Assembly (NCBI GenBank): GCA_016744675.1
Contig: JADGDX010000005.1
Coordinates: forward strand, 1 to 64,000
Direction of reading: 5' to 3'
DNA: 64,000 bases
DNA from: Desulfuromusa sp.
Lineage (GTDB): Bacteria > Desulfobacterota > Desulfuromonadia > Desulfuromonadales > Geopsychrobacteraceae
Shown one piece after another: positions 17,118 to 26,750 of this stretch. The translations under genes were made by a program, and so were the position numbers. Numbering within the stretch: the first letter of the stretch is position 1; the number at the start of each line of letters is the position of its first letter. Under the pieces are notes generated by a model. That model had not been told where the DNA came from. It saw nothing but the letters and a program-made list of their open reading frames with translations, and did not search any database.

Positions 17118-18680
17118 TCACATCTGCTGATTGAAACTATTCACTTGAGTTGTCGAGGTTCGTACCGATACAGGTGAAGCCCGAAAAGTCGGCATCCGAC
17201 TAATATTTAGTGCATTTGCCGCAACCGAGGAGACAGCATTAACTCCATTAATGACTTGCATATTCTTTTGCGCACTGTCGCTAAGAACGACATTGTTACT
17301 ACTATCGACCGACAGAGAACCATCACTCAGCGCAAGCAATTCGGCCTCGGCACCAGTCATCTGACCACCAGTGATGCTGCTATGGACATAAGAGTCATTG
17401 AATGAACTCTCGGCAACATCAGAAGCATCAATTATTTTTTCAGTATTATTCCCCAGGTTATGAATTTCGTTAATTGAATCATCCACGTACCCAGGAACCA
17501 TCGCAAAGGGGTCTATCTGTATATCTAACAAAGTGAAATCGATATCTAAATCGACCAGATCGACAGACTCATCCAAAAGAGTTGCTTTATCAAGATTGAG
17601 GACTGTCTTAGATAAATCAATAACCAGTTTGGTGTAAGCCGTAAGTTCGAAATCGAGATTTCCATTAACCGTGAAGTGACCGCTGTCACCAAGCGTAAGG
17701 TTACCATCACCGTTAAGAGCAAACCCGGCGCCAAGATTCAATTCATCAAGCTGAAGCCCCATGCCAGGGAGCGTAATATCTATCTGAGTTGGTACATCGC
17801 CTATCGAACCATGATCCCAATCAGGAAAGATAAGTAAATCGGTCGTTCCAAAGTCGAGCATTGGGGGAGTCAAAAGTGCTCCTAAGAGTAAATTGCCATC
17901 ATGGGAGTCCAGACTATTAATTTCTAGCCCTAAGCTCGAAAACGTTGTACCAGAATAACCTGCGAAACCAAGATATGGACCATATTGCTGTGCTTCTATT
18001 ATTTCTATCGGCAAGGCATCTGTAGCGATCATTTCGAGAGAAGTAAAATGATCGCCGACCTTAGTATAACTTTCAATGAAGTCCCTGCGCTGCAGATCAC
18101 TCCAATTCTGTTGATCAATCAGTGAATAAGCAGAATAATCATAACTCTCGCTGCCAAAATGGCTTTCGACCGTCTCTTCATAGCGGTAACCTGCTATCGA
18201 GGTCGATAGGCTTCCCTGCGCACGATGGAGTTGATTCAAATCATTCCCCTGATTAATCTCTATTTCATCGAGCGTATCACTAAGAGACAACGAACTTGCG
18301 TCAAAAATATTTTCAGTTGAGATCGCGTCGCTTGAAAGAAGGTTCTCTAAATTTAGTGTGACGGCACCTTGTTGAGACCTCCCGTGAAGAAGAAGAACCC
18401 GTTTTCGATCATGATTGATTGATCCTTGCAATATGGCAAAGAGCGACGGAGTGTTATCCATGCCATCGATAGTCTGACCGCCCTGCATAGGGTTATATAC
18501 AGAATCATTGGTTTGGGGTTGTTGCTGTTCTTGTGGTAAAGACTGCCCTTCCAAGGGCAGATCAACGCCACCACCGCTAATCCCAGCAAGAGCGGCATCA
18601 GACAGAGATATTGCTGCTCCAGCAATATTTGTATTCAAGAGCAGCAGAACAATTCCTGTTGTGAGAATAAAGCGCTTCAT
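17118..18680 (-). CDS. Secreted amyloid-like protein with LSDAALAGISGG motif
   Basis: This exported protein of 520 residues has a signal peptide to about residue 22 (NIAGAA). The glycine-glycine motif LSDAALAGISGG follows, ending at residue 37. The middle is acidic and Leu/Asp-rich (VDLVDLDIDFTLLDIQIDPF). The C-terminus has VVLSDSAQKNMQVINGVNAVSSVAANALNISR, the repeat shared across the operon. It has no cysteines in the mature part. The start at 18680 precedes a clean Sec signal; the ORF track start is 15 codons too early. It may be a fibre subunit or surface component; the function is unproven. Confidence 0.75.
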   Translation of the reverse strand: MKRFILTTGIVLLLLNTNIAGAAISLSDAALAGISGGGVDLPLEGQSLPQEQQQPQTNDSVYNPMQGGQTIDGMDNTPSLFAILQGSINHDRKRVLLLHGRSQQGAVTLNLENLLSSDAISTENIFDASSLSLSDTLDEIEINQGNDLNQLHRAQGSLSTSIAGYRYEETVESHFGSESYDYSAYSLIDQQNWSDLQRRDFIESYTKVGDHFTSLEMIATDALPIEIIEAQQYGPYLGFAGYSGTTFSSLGLEINSLDSHDGNLLLGALLTPPMLDFGTTDLLIFPDWDHGSIGDVPTQIDITLPGMGLQLDELNLGAGFALNGDGNLTLGDSGHFTVNGNLDFELTAYTKLVIDLSKTVLNLDKATLLDESVDLVDLDIDFTLLDIQIDPFAMVPGYVDDSINEIHNLGNNTEKIIDASDVAESSFNDSYVHSSITGGQMTGAEAELLALSDGSLSVDSSNNVVLSDSAQKNMQVINGVNAVSSVAANALNISRMPTFRASPVSVRTSTTQVNSFNQQM

Positions 18681-18740
18681 TTTATTCCAACACTTTTCAG
18701 ATCCGCACATGCCAGAGAATAACAATTATCCTGACAATGC

Positions 18741-19997
18741 TTATTGACCATGGTGGACAGCATTAAATTGATTAAGGACTAATTTGGAACCGTATCCATC
18801 AAATCCTGTAGTTCTAGAGATGTTTGTCGTATTTGCCACATTACTGCCAATCGCATTGACAATATCCATACCCTTAATATCTTTTTGGGCAGAATCGGAC
18901 AACTCAAGTTCAACATCTGAACTGAGTTCAAGCGCAGAGTTATCGATGACAATATATTCTGCAGAAGCATTTTCCAACTCAAAGGCTGATCGGTAGATAC
19001 TCGTTTGTATGTCTGAATAAGACGATTGCCCCGACTGGTGGTTTTCGACAATGTTGAGGCTCGAATTATCAGTCTTCGTACTGACAAATTCATTTGAGAC
19101 ACTGGAACTACTGCAAGAGCCCATAACCACTGCGCAACCAGTGCCATCGATATCAATTTCCATCTTCGGCAACTCAAACTGAGAAATCAGAGAAATGCTA
19201 CCAGAACCATTTATGCTGGCAGATGCTTCCGTTTCTCCAAGATTGGTCCCAAACACCGGTTCAATAAGATCCTCATCACCTATCCCGATGCCGGCATCAA
19301 CTGATATACCTCCACCGAGCACCAGAGCGATATCAGCGGAACCGCCATCTATTACGGTCTCAGAGTTACCAGCCACGGCAATACCCTGTCCGAGATTACC
19401 CTCAAAATAGAGGCTATCTCCGACGTTAAACTTGATACCGGTATCAACCTCAGAGGAACTGACGGTCGTGGCGATTCGAGTTTCTTCGAATTGATTGGTT
19501 TGACTATTGACATTAACGATCTTGTTGACGAAATCATCACTTCCAGATTTATTTGAAATGTCGGCTTGATCAGCTTCCGACCTCACATAACCTGACAACG
19601 TAGCAGAACTGAGCTGTTCCTGAGTCACCTGATTAGCCTGATTAAACTCAATTTCCGTTTGAAACTCACTTGCCCCAGAAGCAACAATTGAGTTTCCATC
19701 CCAAACATTGACGGTATTAGCAACTGCGGTTTGAGCACTATTGACAACATTAAGGCCCTGAGTCGCCTGTTGTGCTTCATCGTTCAAATTGAGACTATCT
19801 GCTCGCTTAATCACAGCGACAGAACTGTTTCCAACAATGACTCCGCCACCCTCTGTCCCATTGCCCGCAGTCACCTCGTCCATAGCGCGGTCATTAAGTG
19901 CAACGGGTGCACCTTCAGCAGGGGCAACACAACATAACAATCCGCTCCAAAGCAGAACAATGGCACTCAACACGATTTGTATATTTTTAGTTGCCAT
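18741..19997 (-). CDS. Secreted amyloid-like protein B with VTAG motif
   Basis: This 418-residue exported protein is paralogous to the gene at 20123-21388. Its signal peptide ends near residue 30 (APAEGA), followed by ALNDRAMDEVTAG ending at residue 45. It shares with its paralogue an N-terminal GLNVVNSAQTAVANTVNVW, a cysteine pair (GTGCAVVMGSC), SEYIVID-type segments and a C-terminal DSAQKDIKGMDIVNAIGSNVANTTNISRTTGF. It is low in aromatic and charged residues and rich in Gly, Ser, Asn, Val and Thr, as expected of beta-stacking fibre proteins. It probably co-assembles with protein A. Confidence 0.75.
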   Translation of the reverse strand: MATKNIQIVLSAIVLLWSGLLCCVAPAEGAPVALNDRAMDEVTAGNGTEGGGVIVGNSSVAVIKRADSLNLNDEAQQATQGLNVVNSAQTAVANTVNVWDGNSIVASGASEFQTEIEFNQANQVTQEQLSSATLSGYVRSEADQADISNKSGSDDFVNKIVNVNSQTNQFEETRIATTVSSSEVDTGIKFNVGDSLYFEGNLGQGIAVAGNSETVIDGGSADIALVLGGGISVDAGIGIGDEDLIEPVFGTNLGETEASASINGSGSISLISQFELPKMEIDIDGTGCAVVMGSCSSSSVSNEFVSTKTDNSSLNIVENHQSGQSSYSDIQTSIYRSAFELENASAEYIVIDNSALELSSDVELELSDSAQKDIKGMDIVNAIGSNVANTTNISRTTGFDGYGSKLVLNQFNAVHHGQ

Positions 19998-20066
19998 AAC
20001 CACCCGCATTAATCGGTCGTCGGTAATTTCCCAACGACAAATGACAGAGTGAACAAATCCACCAGA

Positions 20067-20101
20067 TCGTGGCTGCCCGCTTTAAAACAGGTCAGCCACG
20101 A
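20067..20101 (-). other. Strong intercistronic hairpin
   Basis: TCGTGGCTG pairs with CAGCCACGA and the stem continues past one mismatch to GCC/GGC. No U-run follows on the minus strand, so it is not a standard terminator. It lies between the first and second secreted-protein genes and may stabilise or process the upstream message, making the first gene the most abundant product. Confidence 0.6.
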
Positions 20102-20122
20102 CTGAACCGATCAACTTAAAGC

Positions 20123-21388
20123 TTAACGACTATGGCTAATAACGTTGGTCTGGCTAAGAGCCATTGCCCCACCGGCCAGTTGGCTGGTCCGAGCAACGTT
20201 GACACCATCGGCAACAGCACTACCAGTTGCATTGACAACGTTCATGCCACTAACATTACTCTGAGCACTACCTGACATCGTCAAGTTAAAGGTCGTATTA
20301 ACCGCTAGGCTGGAATCATCAACCACAATATATTCTGCTTGTGCGTCGGTGAGTTCAAAAGGTGAGCGGTAAATTTCGCTTCTATTGTCTACATATTCGC
20401 TATTTCCCGTGCTGCTACTGACTTCAGAATCCATGAGCGATTGGTCTTTTGTCTCAGTGGTCAACAAGTTTGCAGTACCACCTGACTCACAAGAGCCCAT
20501 AGCCACGCCACAACCAGCACCATTAATCTCAATGTCAATTTCGGGAAGAATTAACCGACCGTAAATGGCAAATTCACTGTCATCATTACCAATCGCCATA
20601 CCACCGTAGCTCTCAGCGGGACGACCCTCTTGTGATGCAGTAATTGTATCGGGCGCAGCGATAACAGCTCCACCTACAGCCAGGCCGATCTGCGCCTCAC
20701 CACCATCGATAAAAGTATCAACTTGACCAGCAACCGCTAAACCTTTACCAACGTTCGTATCAACGCTCACTTCAGGACTAGCGGGAAGAGAACTATCTGT
20801 AGTTGCGTTGGTCTGACCACCACCTTTAATAGTGGTATCGACTGAAGCGGTACTGGTATTTTGCGCATCACTGCTCAGCGTCTGCACGTCCAAAACATTA
20901 TTATTCCGATCCAGTTGAATATCGTGAGATTCGGACCCGGAAAGTTCGATCTCGACAGAGGTATTTGCCTCAGGACGAGAGTAGTTTGGCATTGACGCCG
21001 AACGGCGTTGTTCCTGGTTGATGATATTCGACTGTTCAACAGACATCTGTCCATTATCCGCGCCTGCTTCAGAACTAGTAACATCCCAAATATTGACACC
21101 ATTTGCCACAGTCGATTCAGAGCTATTTACCAAGTTAAGCCCCTTGGCACCCATCTGGACTTCATCACTCAGATCCACGCCGCCAGTCTGATTAATAGTT
21201 GCCTCAGAGCTATTGCCGATTATGGCCCCACCACTCCCGCCAACTTCACTTGATCCTGCAGTCACCTGGTCAAGGGTACGATCCCCCAAAGCCATCGGTG
21301 CAGCCTGAACCATCGATGCCCCCAACAACAGACAGCTCAAGACCATAAGTGATTTACCAACTTGCGGCACAAACCTCTTAATCATCAT
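20123..21388 (-). CDS. Secreted amyloid-like protein A with VTAG motif, first gene of operon
   Basis: This 421-residue exported protein has a signal peptide ending near residue 30 (SMVQA), then ALGDRTLDQVTAG ending at residue 45, exactly as in its downstream paralogue. Two copies of a related motif flank the protein: GLNLVNSSESTVANGVNIWD near the N-terminus and GMNVVNATGSAVADGVNVARTSQLAG near the C-terminus. A cysteine pair (GCGVAMGSC) sits in the centre. The ribosome site AAAGGAGG is the best in the cluster, which together with its first position points to high expression and a major-subunit role. The ORF track start is 17 codons too early. Confidence 0.77.
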   Translation of the reverse strand: MMIKRFVPQVGKSLMVLSCLLLGASMVQAAPMALGDRTLDQVTAGSSEVGGSGGAIIGNSSEATINQTGGVDLSDEVQMGAKGLNLVNSSESTVANGVNIWDVTSSEAGADNGQMSVEQSNIINQEQRRSASMPNYSRPEANTSVEIELSGSESHDIQLDRNNNVLDVQTLSSDAQNTSTASVDTTIKGGGQTNATTDSSLPASPEVSVDTNVGKGLAVAGQVDTFIDGGEAQIGLAVGGAVIAAPDTITASQEGRPAESYGGMAIGNDDSEFAIYGRLILPEIDIEINGAGCGVAMGSCESGGTANLLTTETKDQSLMDSEVSSSTGNSEYVDNRSEIYRSPFELTDAQAEYIVVDDSSLAVNTTFNLTMSGSAQSNVSGMNVVNATGSAVADGVNVARTSQLAGGAMALSQTNVISHSR

Positions 21389-21888
21389 GTTTAACCTCCT
21401 TTTAAGTTTATGGATTGTTAGTAGGACAACCCTGTACAAAACAAATCAGACTCATTACTCTATTGCGCTAGATCATTTCGATTGAATTTCCGCCGCTATA
21501 ATTTATTTATTATCTAAGCAACATCTTTTCCATGCCATTGAGCACATTTCAAACGTTTATAGTCAGCGGTCAATTCAACTAAAAAGCAAGCCAGACCAGC
21601 CTAACCTTGCGCCCAAATGCTTAATAAATACAAATGAGTAGCTCCACCTAATGAATACTACTATGAACAGTTGCAAGTCTACACATCTACCCTGTCAATT
21701 TCCTTACAATCGGTCACAAACAGATATTATGATTGAATTTTAAGGTAAGCGACTACTTAGAAAAAATATTTCATCTCTGACTATCCCAATGGAAGCACAC
21801 TTTCTAGAGCCTCCCTAAAGAATAGAGTTGAAGGGATTTTCGCTTAATGATGGGGAAACTGGGGAAATCTATCTGAAACACTTTCTGC
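21389..21888. other. 500-base leader of the amyloid-like operon
   Basis: This AT-rich region lies between the regulator gene and the first secreted-protein gene, both on the minus strand. It must contain the operon promoter, but I found no convincing -35/-10 pair and no sigma-54 element. It is a likely target region for the BTAD regulator. Confidence 0.4.
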
Positions 21889-24800
21889 TTATCTATTTGC
21901 TGAGATATCAGCAATAAGTTCAGTGATTTCGTCGACGGAATAATCTTCCCCCTGAAGAACAGTTGCAAAACGAGTCAACACCTGTCGGGCCTGAATCGTC
22001 GAATTCTGGCCCTGAAGCTGAAAAAGACGCGCATAAAGCCTGTCATCAAGAGGATCATTTTTCAACGCCTTCTCGACGACCAGAATCGCCTGCGACTGAT
22101 GACCGGCATTAACCAGCAACTCACTCCAAGAACAAGCCAATATCGTCATGGTTCGAGTCAATTCACGTCGAAAAGAACTCAGTTGACTTTCACCGCTGGT
22201 CCCAGGAGAAAACCCTCCCGACCATAAAGATTCAGCGGTAGAGAAAGAATTTCCAGCCTGCCAGAATTCCTGCAATCGCAGGTGCCGCTGTCCGCGATCA
22301 ACTGAGCATAAAAACTCACACGCGTCGACCTTACAGTGAGCGAGCCAGAGCATTCCCTTTTCACGCCTTAAATAAGATTGTTCACTGCCCCTGGGCAAAA
22401 CCTTAGTAAAGACTTTCCGCAGTCGCGAGACCAAAGTATCAAACTTGGTCTGAGCACCTTCGGGAGGACTATCAGGCCAGAAATGAAGTTGAATCATCTC
22501 CTGAGGCAACTTAAATCGAGGAGCAGAAATAAGCAGACAAAGTAATTCTCGCTGAGTCGGGGTAAGATCCTCGGCCTGAAGTAAATCTTCTCCTCGATAC
22601 TGAACTTTAAAATCACCAAGCGTCTTCATAGAAAGCAACGGAATTGCTTGTCCGTCATCCGAAAAAGCCATTCCAAGACGCTCGTCAGCCAACATCTGTA
22701 CGTACTCATTTTCTATGTCATGTCTTGCAGCAAAACTGAATATTTTTATCATCGCTTCTGGTGTCCATGCCCAGAAATGATGATAACTGTTTCGACGCAT
22801 CAACTCTAACCCGGCTTCGATATCTTGCTTAGCCTGCTGAACTGCATTAAGTTCAAAATAAACCGAAGCACGGTGCAGAGTGGCACACGCTTCGATATAT
22901 TCGGTCGGCATTCGTCGGGCATCAAAGATAGCTTCGCTCAACAGTTCAATAGCCTCTTCAGAACGGCCACAATGAGACAGAACTAGCCCAACGGCTATTT
23001 TATTTTGGGCAACAAAATACACCCCCCCTGATAACTCACGCAATTTCCTCGATTGTTCCACAGTCGAAAGTGCGGCATCTGCCTGATGCAATAAGGCCTG
23101 AACAAGCGCCTTAAATTGTAGAATTTGGCTACTCAGGTGGGGACTTAAAGGAGGTTGGCGGTGCAAGGCCCTATCGGCAATATGCATTGCCTTACAAAAA
23201 TCACCTTGGTTAATAGCAATATCCATTTCCCAGACATAACAAAATGGACCGGCTATCGTTTGGGAGAAGAGCGTATCACCAACAGCTTCGACAAGCTGGC
23301 CTTTCTGCTTGAAGTAATTTTTAAAATCGCCCTCGTGAAAAAGAAAGTTAAATAGCATCATCCGGATCGATAAGCAGTTGAATGTCCCAATCTCAGGCCG
23401 ATGCAAAAAAGAAGAGGCCGACTCAAGACATGTGTAGGCTAAAGCGGTATGACCAGCAAATATCTGGTTATAGCCTATGATCATATGAATAGCCGCTTCG
23501 AAATTGACCAATCCCTCCTTCCTTGACAGATTTAGAGCCAACGAAGCAAATTTATTTGACTCATCGACATCAGCGAGAAAGATGCAATAGCCCATAGCCA
23601 GACAGCGCGCAACGAGAATTGTCATTGCACTATCAAGATCCTCACCACATTGAAAAAACAGGGACTCTGCCCTTTTCAGCAATTCCTCGCCCTCTTTATA
23701 ATGGCCAGTCGTTGTTATATGGATGGAGATGATATGCGCCAAACTGAGCAATTCACCGACTTCGTCCTGATGACTAGAAAAAACAGTCAAAGCCTTACTT
23801 AGCAATGGCAACGCTCGATCTGGAGCAGAGTCCATATGGGCTAACGCTGAATAGAAAGAAGACCAGCCATAAGAGTTGAAATGGTCCTGCGGAACCCGAT
23901 TCAAGATTCTGGTCAAAGTGACCGCTTGATTCGTGACCAAAAAAGACATGCCATATTCTTTCAGTGCACTTTCAACGGCAGGATAGTCTCCGGACTGCAA
24001 CAGATAGGCTAATGCTTGAATTGGCTTTTTGAGCTCCATGTAAAAATCACCAGCCTGATGATAAACTTTTCGAATCTCTTCAAAATCTAATTCTGCTCCA
24101 GCCTTTTCCTGAAGGAATTCGCGAAACAGGTGATGAAAACCAAAAGTCTCCTTTTCAGAATCAAGATGACGAATGAAAAGATTGCGGCGATCCAGGTCTG
24201 ATAAATCAGACCCAAAATTAGACTCTCCGGTAAGCTTTATTGCTAATTCAACTGGGATTTCATCTAGCAAAGATAAAACCATGAGTGGGCGGTGTAAACG
24301 CAGTTCCAAAGTTGTCAGAATCTCGCGGCTGAAATACTGCAAGAGCGTCTGACGGTCAGAAAAGCCAGGACAAACCAGAGGCAACTGATGCTCAGAGGCG
24401 ACCTGTTGCTCCATTTGTCGACCGAGCAATAAAACCCCCATGGTCCAACCATCAGTTGCCCTTGCAATAGACTGGATTGATTCATGGGATATGTCACGCT
24501 GTAGAACGTGCTGGAAAAAGGCGGTGATTTCAGCTTCGCTTAATGCCAAGTCCTCATCAACAAGAGACAAGAGAGACCGCTTATGAGAGCTATTTTGACG
24601 GCTTGGAAGCGCCAATGTCTCACGTGAAGATAATACAAAGTGTAAACTTGGAGGGGCTGTTTCTAGCAGATAGTTCACAATAAATAGCCCGGATTCATGC
24701 TCCATAAGGTAGTGCAAATCATCGAAAACAATGTAAAGATTGCCCTTAAGTCGGCTATCTAAGTCATTTAATAATAGATTAATCTGCTTCGGCAAATCCA

Positions 24801-25149
24801 GCTGACAAAAACCTACTCCTTCTAGAAACTGAGCAGTTTCATTTGAGGGGAAATCAGGAAGTTGCTTATTTATGCAGAGGAGGAGTGCTTGGAGAAAAAA
24901 AGCAGGATCAGCATCTTCCTGCCCAACCTGATACCAAACGGAAGATATCCCAGGACGATCTAGAAATTGCTTAATAAGAGTCGTTTTCCCCTGACCAGCC
25001 CGAGCTTCAATAATTATTGAGGGGGAGGAACCATCCTGAGCCAACGAATCTACAAGACTTTTCCGATATAAAAATTGAGGAGTATCAACCTGGGGAGGAG
25101 AGAACTTATCTGCCCGTATTTGTGCTCTAAATTCTGCAGACCGAAACAT
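21889..25149 (-). CDS. Large NTPase-TPR transcriptional regulator with C-terminal wHTH-BTAD
   Basis: This 1086-residue signal-transduction regulator resembles MalT and AfsR in plan. A STAND/AAA-type NTPase occupies the N-terminal third (Walker A ARAGQGKTTL, Walker B YIVFDDLHYL). The middle is helical TPR repeats (about 370-790). From about residue 840 there is an OmpR-like winged helix (LTPTQRELLCLLISAP...FDTLVSRLRKVF) followed by a bacterial transcriptional activator domain (about 940-1080). The fold suggests ATP- or ligand-gated activation. It is immediately upstream of, and co-oriented with, the amyloid-like operon, so it is the obvious candidate regulator. The inducer cannot be deduced. 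Confidence 0.82.
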   Translation of the reverse strand: MFRSAEFRAQIRADKFSPPQVDTPQFLYRKSLVDSLAQDGSSPSIIIEARAGQGKTTLIKQFLDRPGISSVWYQVGQEDADPAFFLQALLLCINKQLPDFPSNETAQFLEGVGFCQLDLPKQINLLLNDLDSRLKGNLYIVFDDLHYLMEHESGLFIVNYLLETAPPSLHFVLSSRETLALPSRQNSSHKRSLLSLVDEDLALSEAEITAFFQHVLQRDISHESIQSIARATDGWTMGVLLLGRQMEQQVASEHQLPLVCPGFSDRQTLLQYFSREILTTLELRLHRPLMVLSLLDEIPVELAIKLTGESNFGSDLSDLDRRNLFIRHLDSEKETFGFHHLFREFLQEKAGAELDFEEIRKVYHQAGDFYMELKKPIQALAYLLQSGDYPAVESALKEYGMSFLVTNQAVTLTRILNRVPQDHFNSYGWSSFYSALAHMDSAPDRALPLLSKALTVFSSHQDEVGELLSLAHIISIHITTTGHYKEGEELLKRAESLFFQCGEDLDSAMTILVARCLAMGYCIFLADVDESNKFASLALNLSRKEGLVNFEAAIHMIIGYNQIFAGHTALAYTCLESASSFLHRPEIGTFNCLSIRMMLFNFLFHEGDFKNYFKQKGQLVEAVGDTLFSQTIAGPFCYVWEMDIAINQGDFCKAMHIADRALHRQPPLSPHLSSQILQFKALVQALLHQADAALSTVEQSRKLRELSGGVYFVAQNKIAVGLVLSHCGRSEEAIELLSEAIFDARRMPTEYIEACATLHRASVYFELNAVQQAKQDIEAGLELMRRNSYHHFWAWTPEAMIKIFSFAARHDIENEYVQMLADERLGMAFSDDGQAIPLLSMKTLGDFKVQYRGEDLLQAEDLTPTQRELLCLLISAPRFKLPQEMIQLHFWPDSPPEGAQTKFDTLVSRLRKVFTKVLPRGSEQSYLRREKGMLWLAHCKVDACEFLCSVDRGQRHLRLQEFWQAGNSFSTAESLWSGGFSPGTSGESQLSSFRRELTRTMTILACSWSELLVNAGHQSQAILVVEKALKNDPLDDRLYARLFQLQGQNSTIQARQVLTRFATVLQGEDYSVDEITELIADISANR

Positions 25150-25562
25150 TCATTATTCCTAAGCCACTCAAATTAATAACAAAAACCAGACAAGTTACGC
25201 TAACACAACATTGCATAAAAATCCCAATTCTGAAAGAAACAAAACATAAGTGCAACAAAAAGTGAATGGTCGAGAGCAAATCTTCAAGCTTATAAAACAG
25301 CTTAATTATAAGGATGAATATTTGAAAAGACTGACGTGATAAAGAACCAAAGCGACCTGACGAACCATAACCAAATCCCCGCATGGAATATTCAACTTTT
25401 AGAGATTGAACATCTAGGTTATTTATCACCCAAAGTGTAAAATCACGTCACAAAGAAGTGGTGGCTAGCGAAATAATTTTAGCTGATAAATTTGGCACTA
25501 TCAGATAAACCTACGGTTGTTGATATTAGGTTTAAGTTGAATCATCTCAAAGGGATAAGCAA
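25150..25562. other. Divergent 413-base intergenic region
   Basis: It separates the minus-strand regulator from the plus-strand small-protein genes. CTGATA-N10-TATCAG at 25481-25506 is a possible operator. A 100-codon minus-strand ORF here has low-complexity hydrophobic content and no ribosome site, and is not called. Confidence 0.4.
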
Positions 25563-25787
25563 ATGAAAAAATCTCAGCGTGTAGAGATAAAGAAAATTCT
25601 CTTGGCACAGATTGCTTTGTCCGGGGATGGTCTGCGTTTGGGGCGCCTAAATGCATCTTTGGGACGGATTGACGCAGATAACTTTGGAGAATGCTTTAAG
25701 TGCGAACAGGACATTCCGTTTGCAGTTCTGAAAACCTGCCCTGAACGGATCATTTGCGATAAATGCCTAGATAAGGCAGAGGATTAA
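25563..25787 (+). CDS. Short TraR/DksA-type zinc-finger protein
   Basis: This 74-residue protein has a four-cysteine zinc finger CFKC...CDKC in its C-terminal half and an N-terminal helix containing GRLNASLGRIDADNFG. It is a short DksA/TraR relative that may bind RNA polymerase in the secondary channel. The start follows AAAGGGA. It is probably co-transcribed with the small exported proteins downstream. Confidence 0.8.
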   Translation: MKKSQRVEIKKILLAQIALSGDGLRLGRLNASLGRIDADNFGECFKCEQDIPFAVLKTCPERIICDKCLDKAED

Positions 25788-25790
25788 TCA

Positions 25791-26213
25791 GTGCAAAAAG
25801 CTTGCGACTCTCATCCAGCACAGATCCTGAAACTACTTGCGCTGACTGCCTTACTTGTATTCATTCCCGGATGTAGTAACCGACATATCATTTATCATCA
25901 AACTGCTTTGAGCCGAGATTACACTTACGTTACGTTTTCCCGCGACACAGCTCCCTACGTTCACCAAGGGCAGGTCGGAGGGGAACACTCAACCTTCATT
26001 AAGGTGCTGGGTTTTCAGGGTGATTGCTTCACCATAGAAATGCAACAAAAGGGAGATGCGGGATTCACTGTATATACTGAAGGGGGTCAGATTGAACAGG
26101 GAGGATCCCTTTATAGAGTGAGCGTTAACGCATTAAGCGACCTATTTACAATAGAGATCTCTGCGCTCAATTACGGAGACTATGCCCTAACAATCACCAA
26201 GGGACACGATTAA
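25791..26213 (+). CDS. Predicted lipoprotein, unknown function
   Basis: This 140-residue protein starts with GTG 3 bases after the preceding stop. A hydrophobic segment ends in a lipobox (VFIPGCSN), so the mature protein should be lipid-anchored at its cysteine. The rest is beta-rich with no domain I recognise. Confidence 0.65.
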   Translation: MQKACDSHPAQILKLLALTALLVFIPGCSNRHIIYHQTALSRDYTYVTFSRDTAPYVHQGQVGGEHSTFIKVLGFQGDCFTIEMQQKGDAGFTVYTEGGQIEQGGSLYRVSVNALSDLFTIEISALNYGDYALTITKGHD

Positions 26214-26218
26214 ATAAA

Positions 26219-26701
26219 ATGAAACATAATAATTGGCGACTAAGTGCTCTGTTGTTTTTTGCTCTTGTCATTTTGGCTATACCCAGCATAGCGACCTCAG
26301 AGTCAAAACGGATCCTCGACTATTATCTTTACGACGACTTTAGGCAATATCCAGCCAGAGAAATATACGCAGGGAACCCGGCTCCCGTTGTTTTTGGAAT
26401 TGACTCAGAAGCCAAACTTTTTCATACCCGGATCACAGAGGGGGCCAAGCACGGGCCAAACTTTGCTGGCATCTATACCGTGATTGAATGGGGTTGTGGC
26501 ACCAATTGCCAACAGATCGCAGTTGCCAATGCTCGCACAGGCCGTTTGAGTGACTGGATCACCACAGAATTGGGCTCAAGCTACCAGATAGACAGTATTC
26601 TCTTTGTTAAAAACCCAGACACAAAAAAATGTTCATTGCTAGAATGGTGCAAAACCAGTTACTACAGCTTTGAAAAGGGAAAATTCGTGTTGATTGAATA
26701 A
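26219..26701 (+). CDS. Exported hypothetical protein with WGCGTxCQ motif
   Basis: This 160-residue protein has a signal peptide ending near IPSIATS. It contains KHGPNFAGIYTVIEWGCGTNCQQIAVANARTGRL, which I recognise as the core of a widespread uncharacterised family of exported proteobacterial proteins. Four cysteines (two in WGCGTNC, two near the C-terminus in KKCSLLEWC) could form disulphides. It starts 5 bases after the lipoprotein stop. Confidence 0.7.
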   Translation: MKHNNWRLSALLFFALVILAIPSIATSESKRILDYYLYDDFRQYPAREIYAGNPAPVVFGIDSEAKLFHTRITEGAKHGPNFAGIYTVIEWGCGTNCQQIAVANARTGRLSDWITTELGSSYQIDSILFVKNPDTKKCSLLEWCKTSYYSFEKGKFVLIE

Positions 26702-26750
26702 GAATTATTTAGTCTAAAACTGTGAGTACCTCTTAGCCTAAAGATAAATC

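Noticed and set aside
25127-25429. 100-codon minus-strand ORF upstream of the BTAD regulator
   Set aside because: Low-complexity hydrophobic sequence, overlaps the regulator start, no ribosome site.
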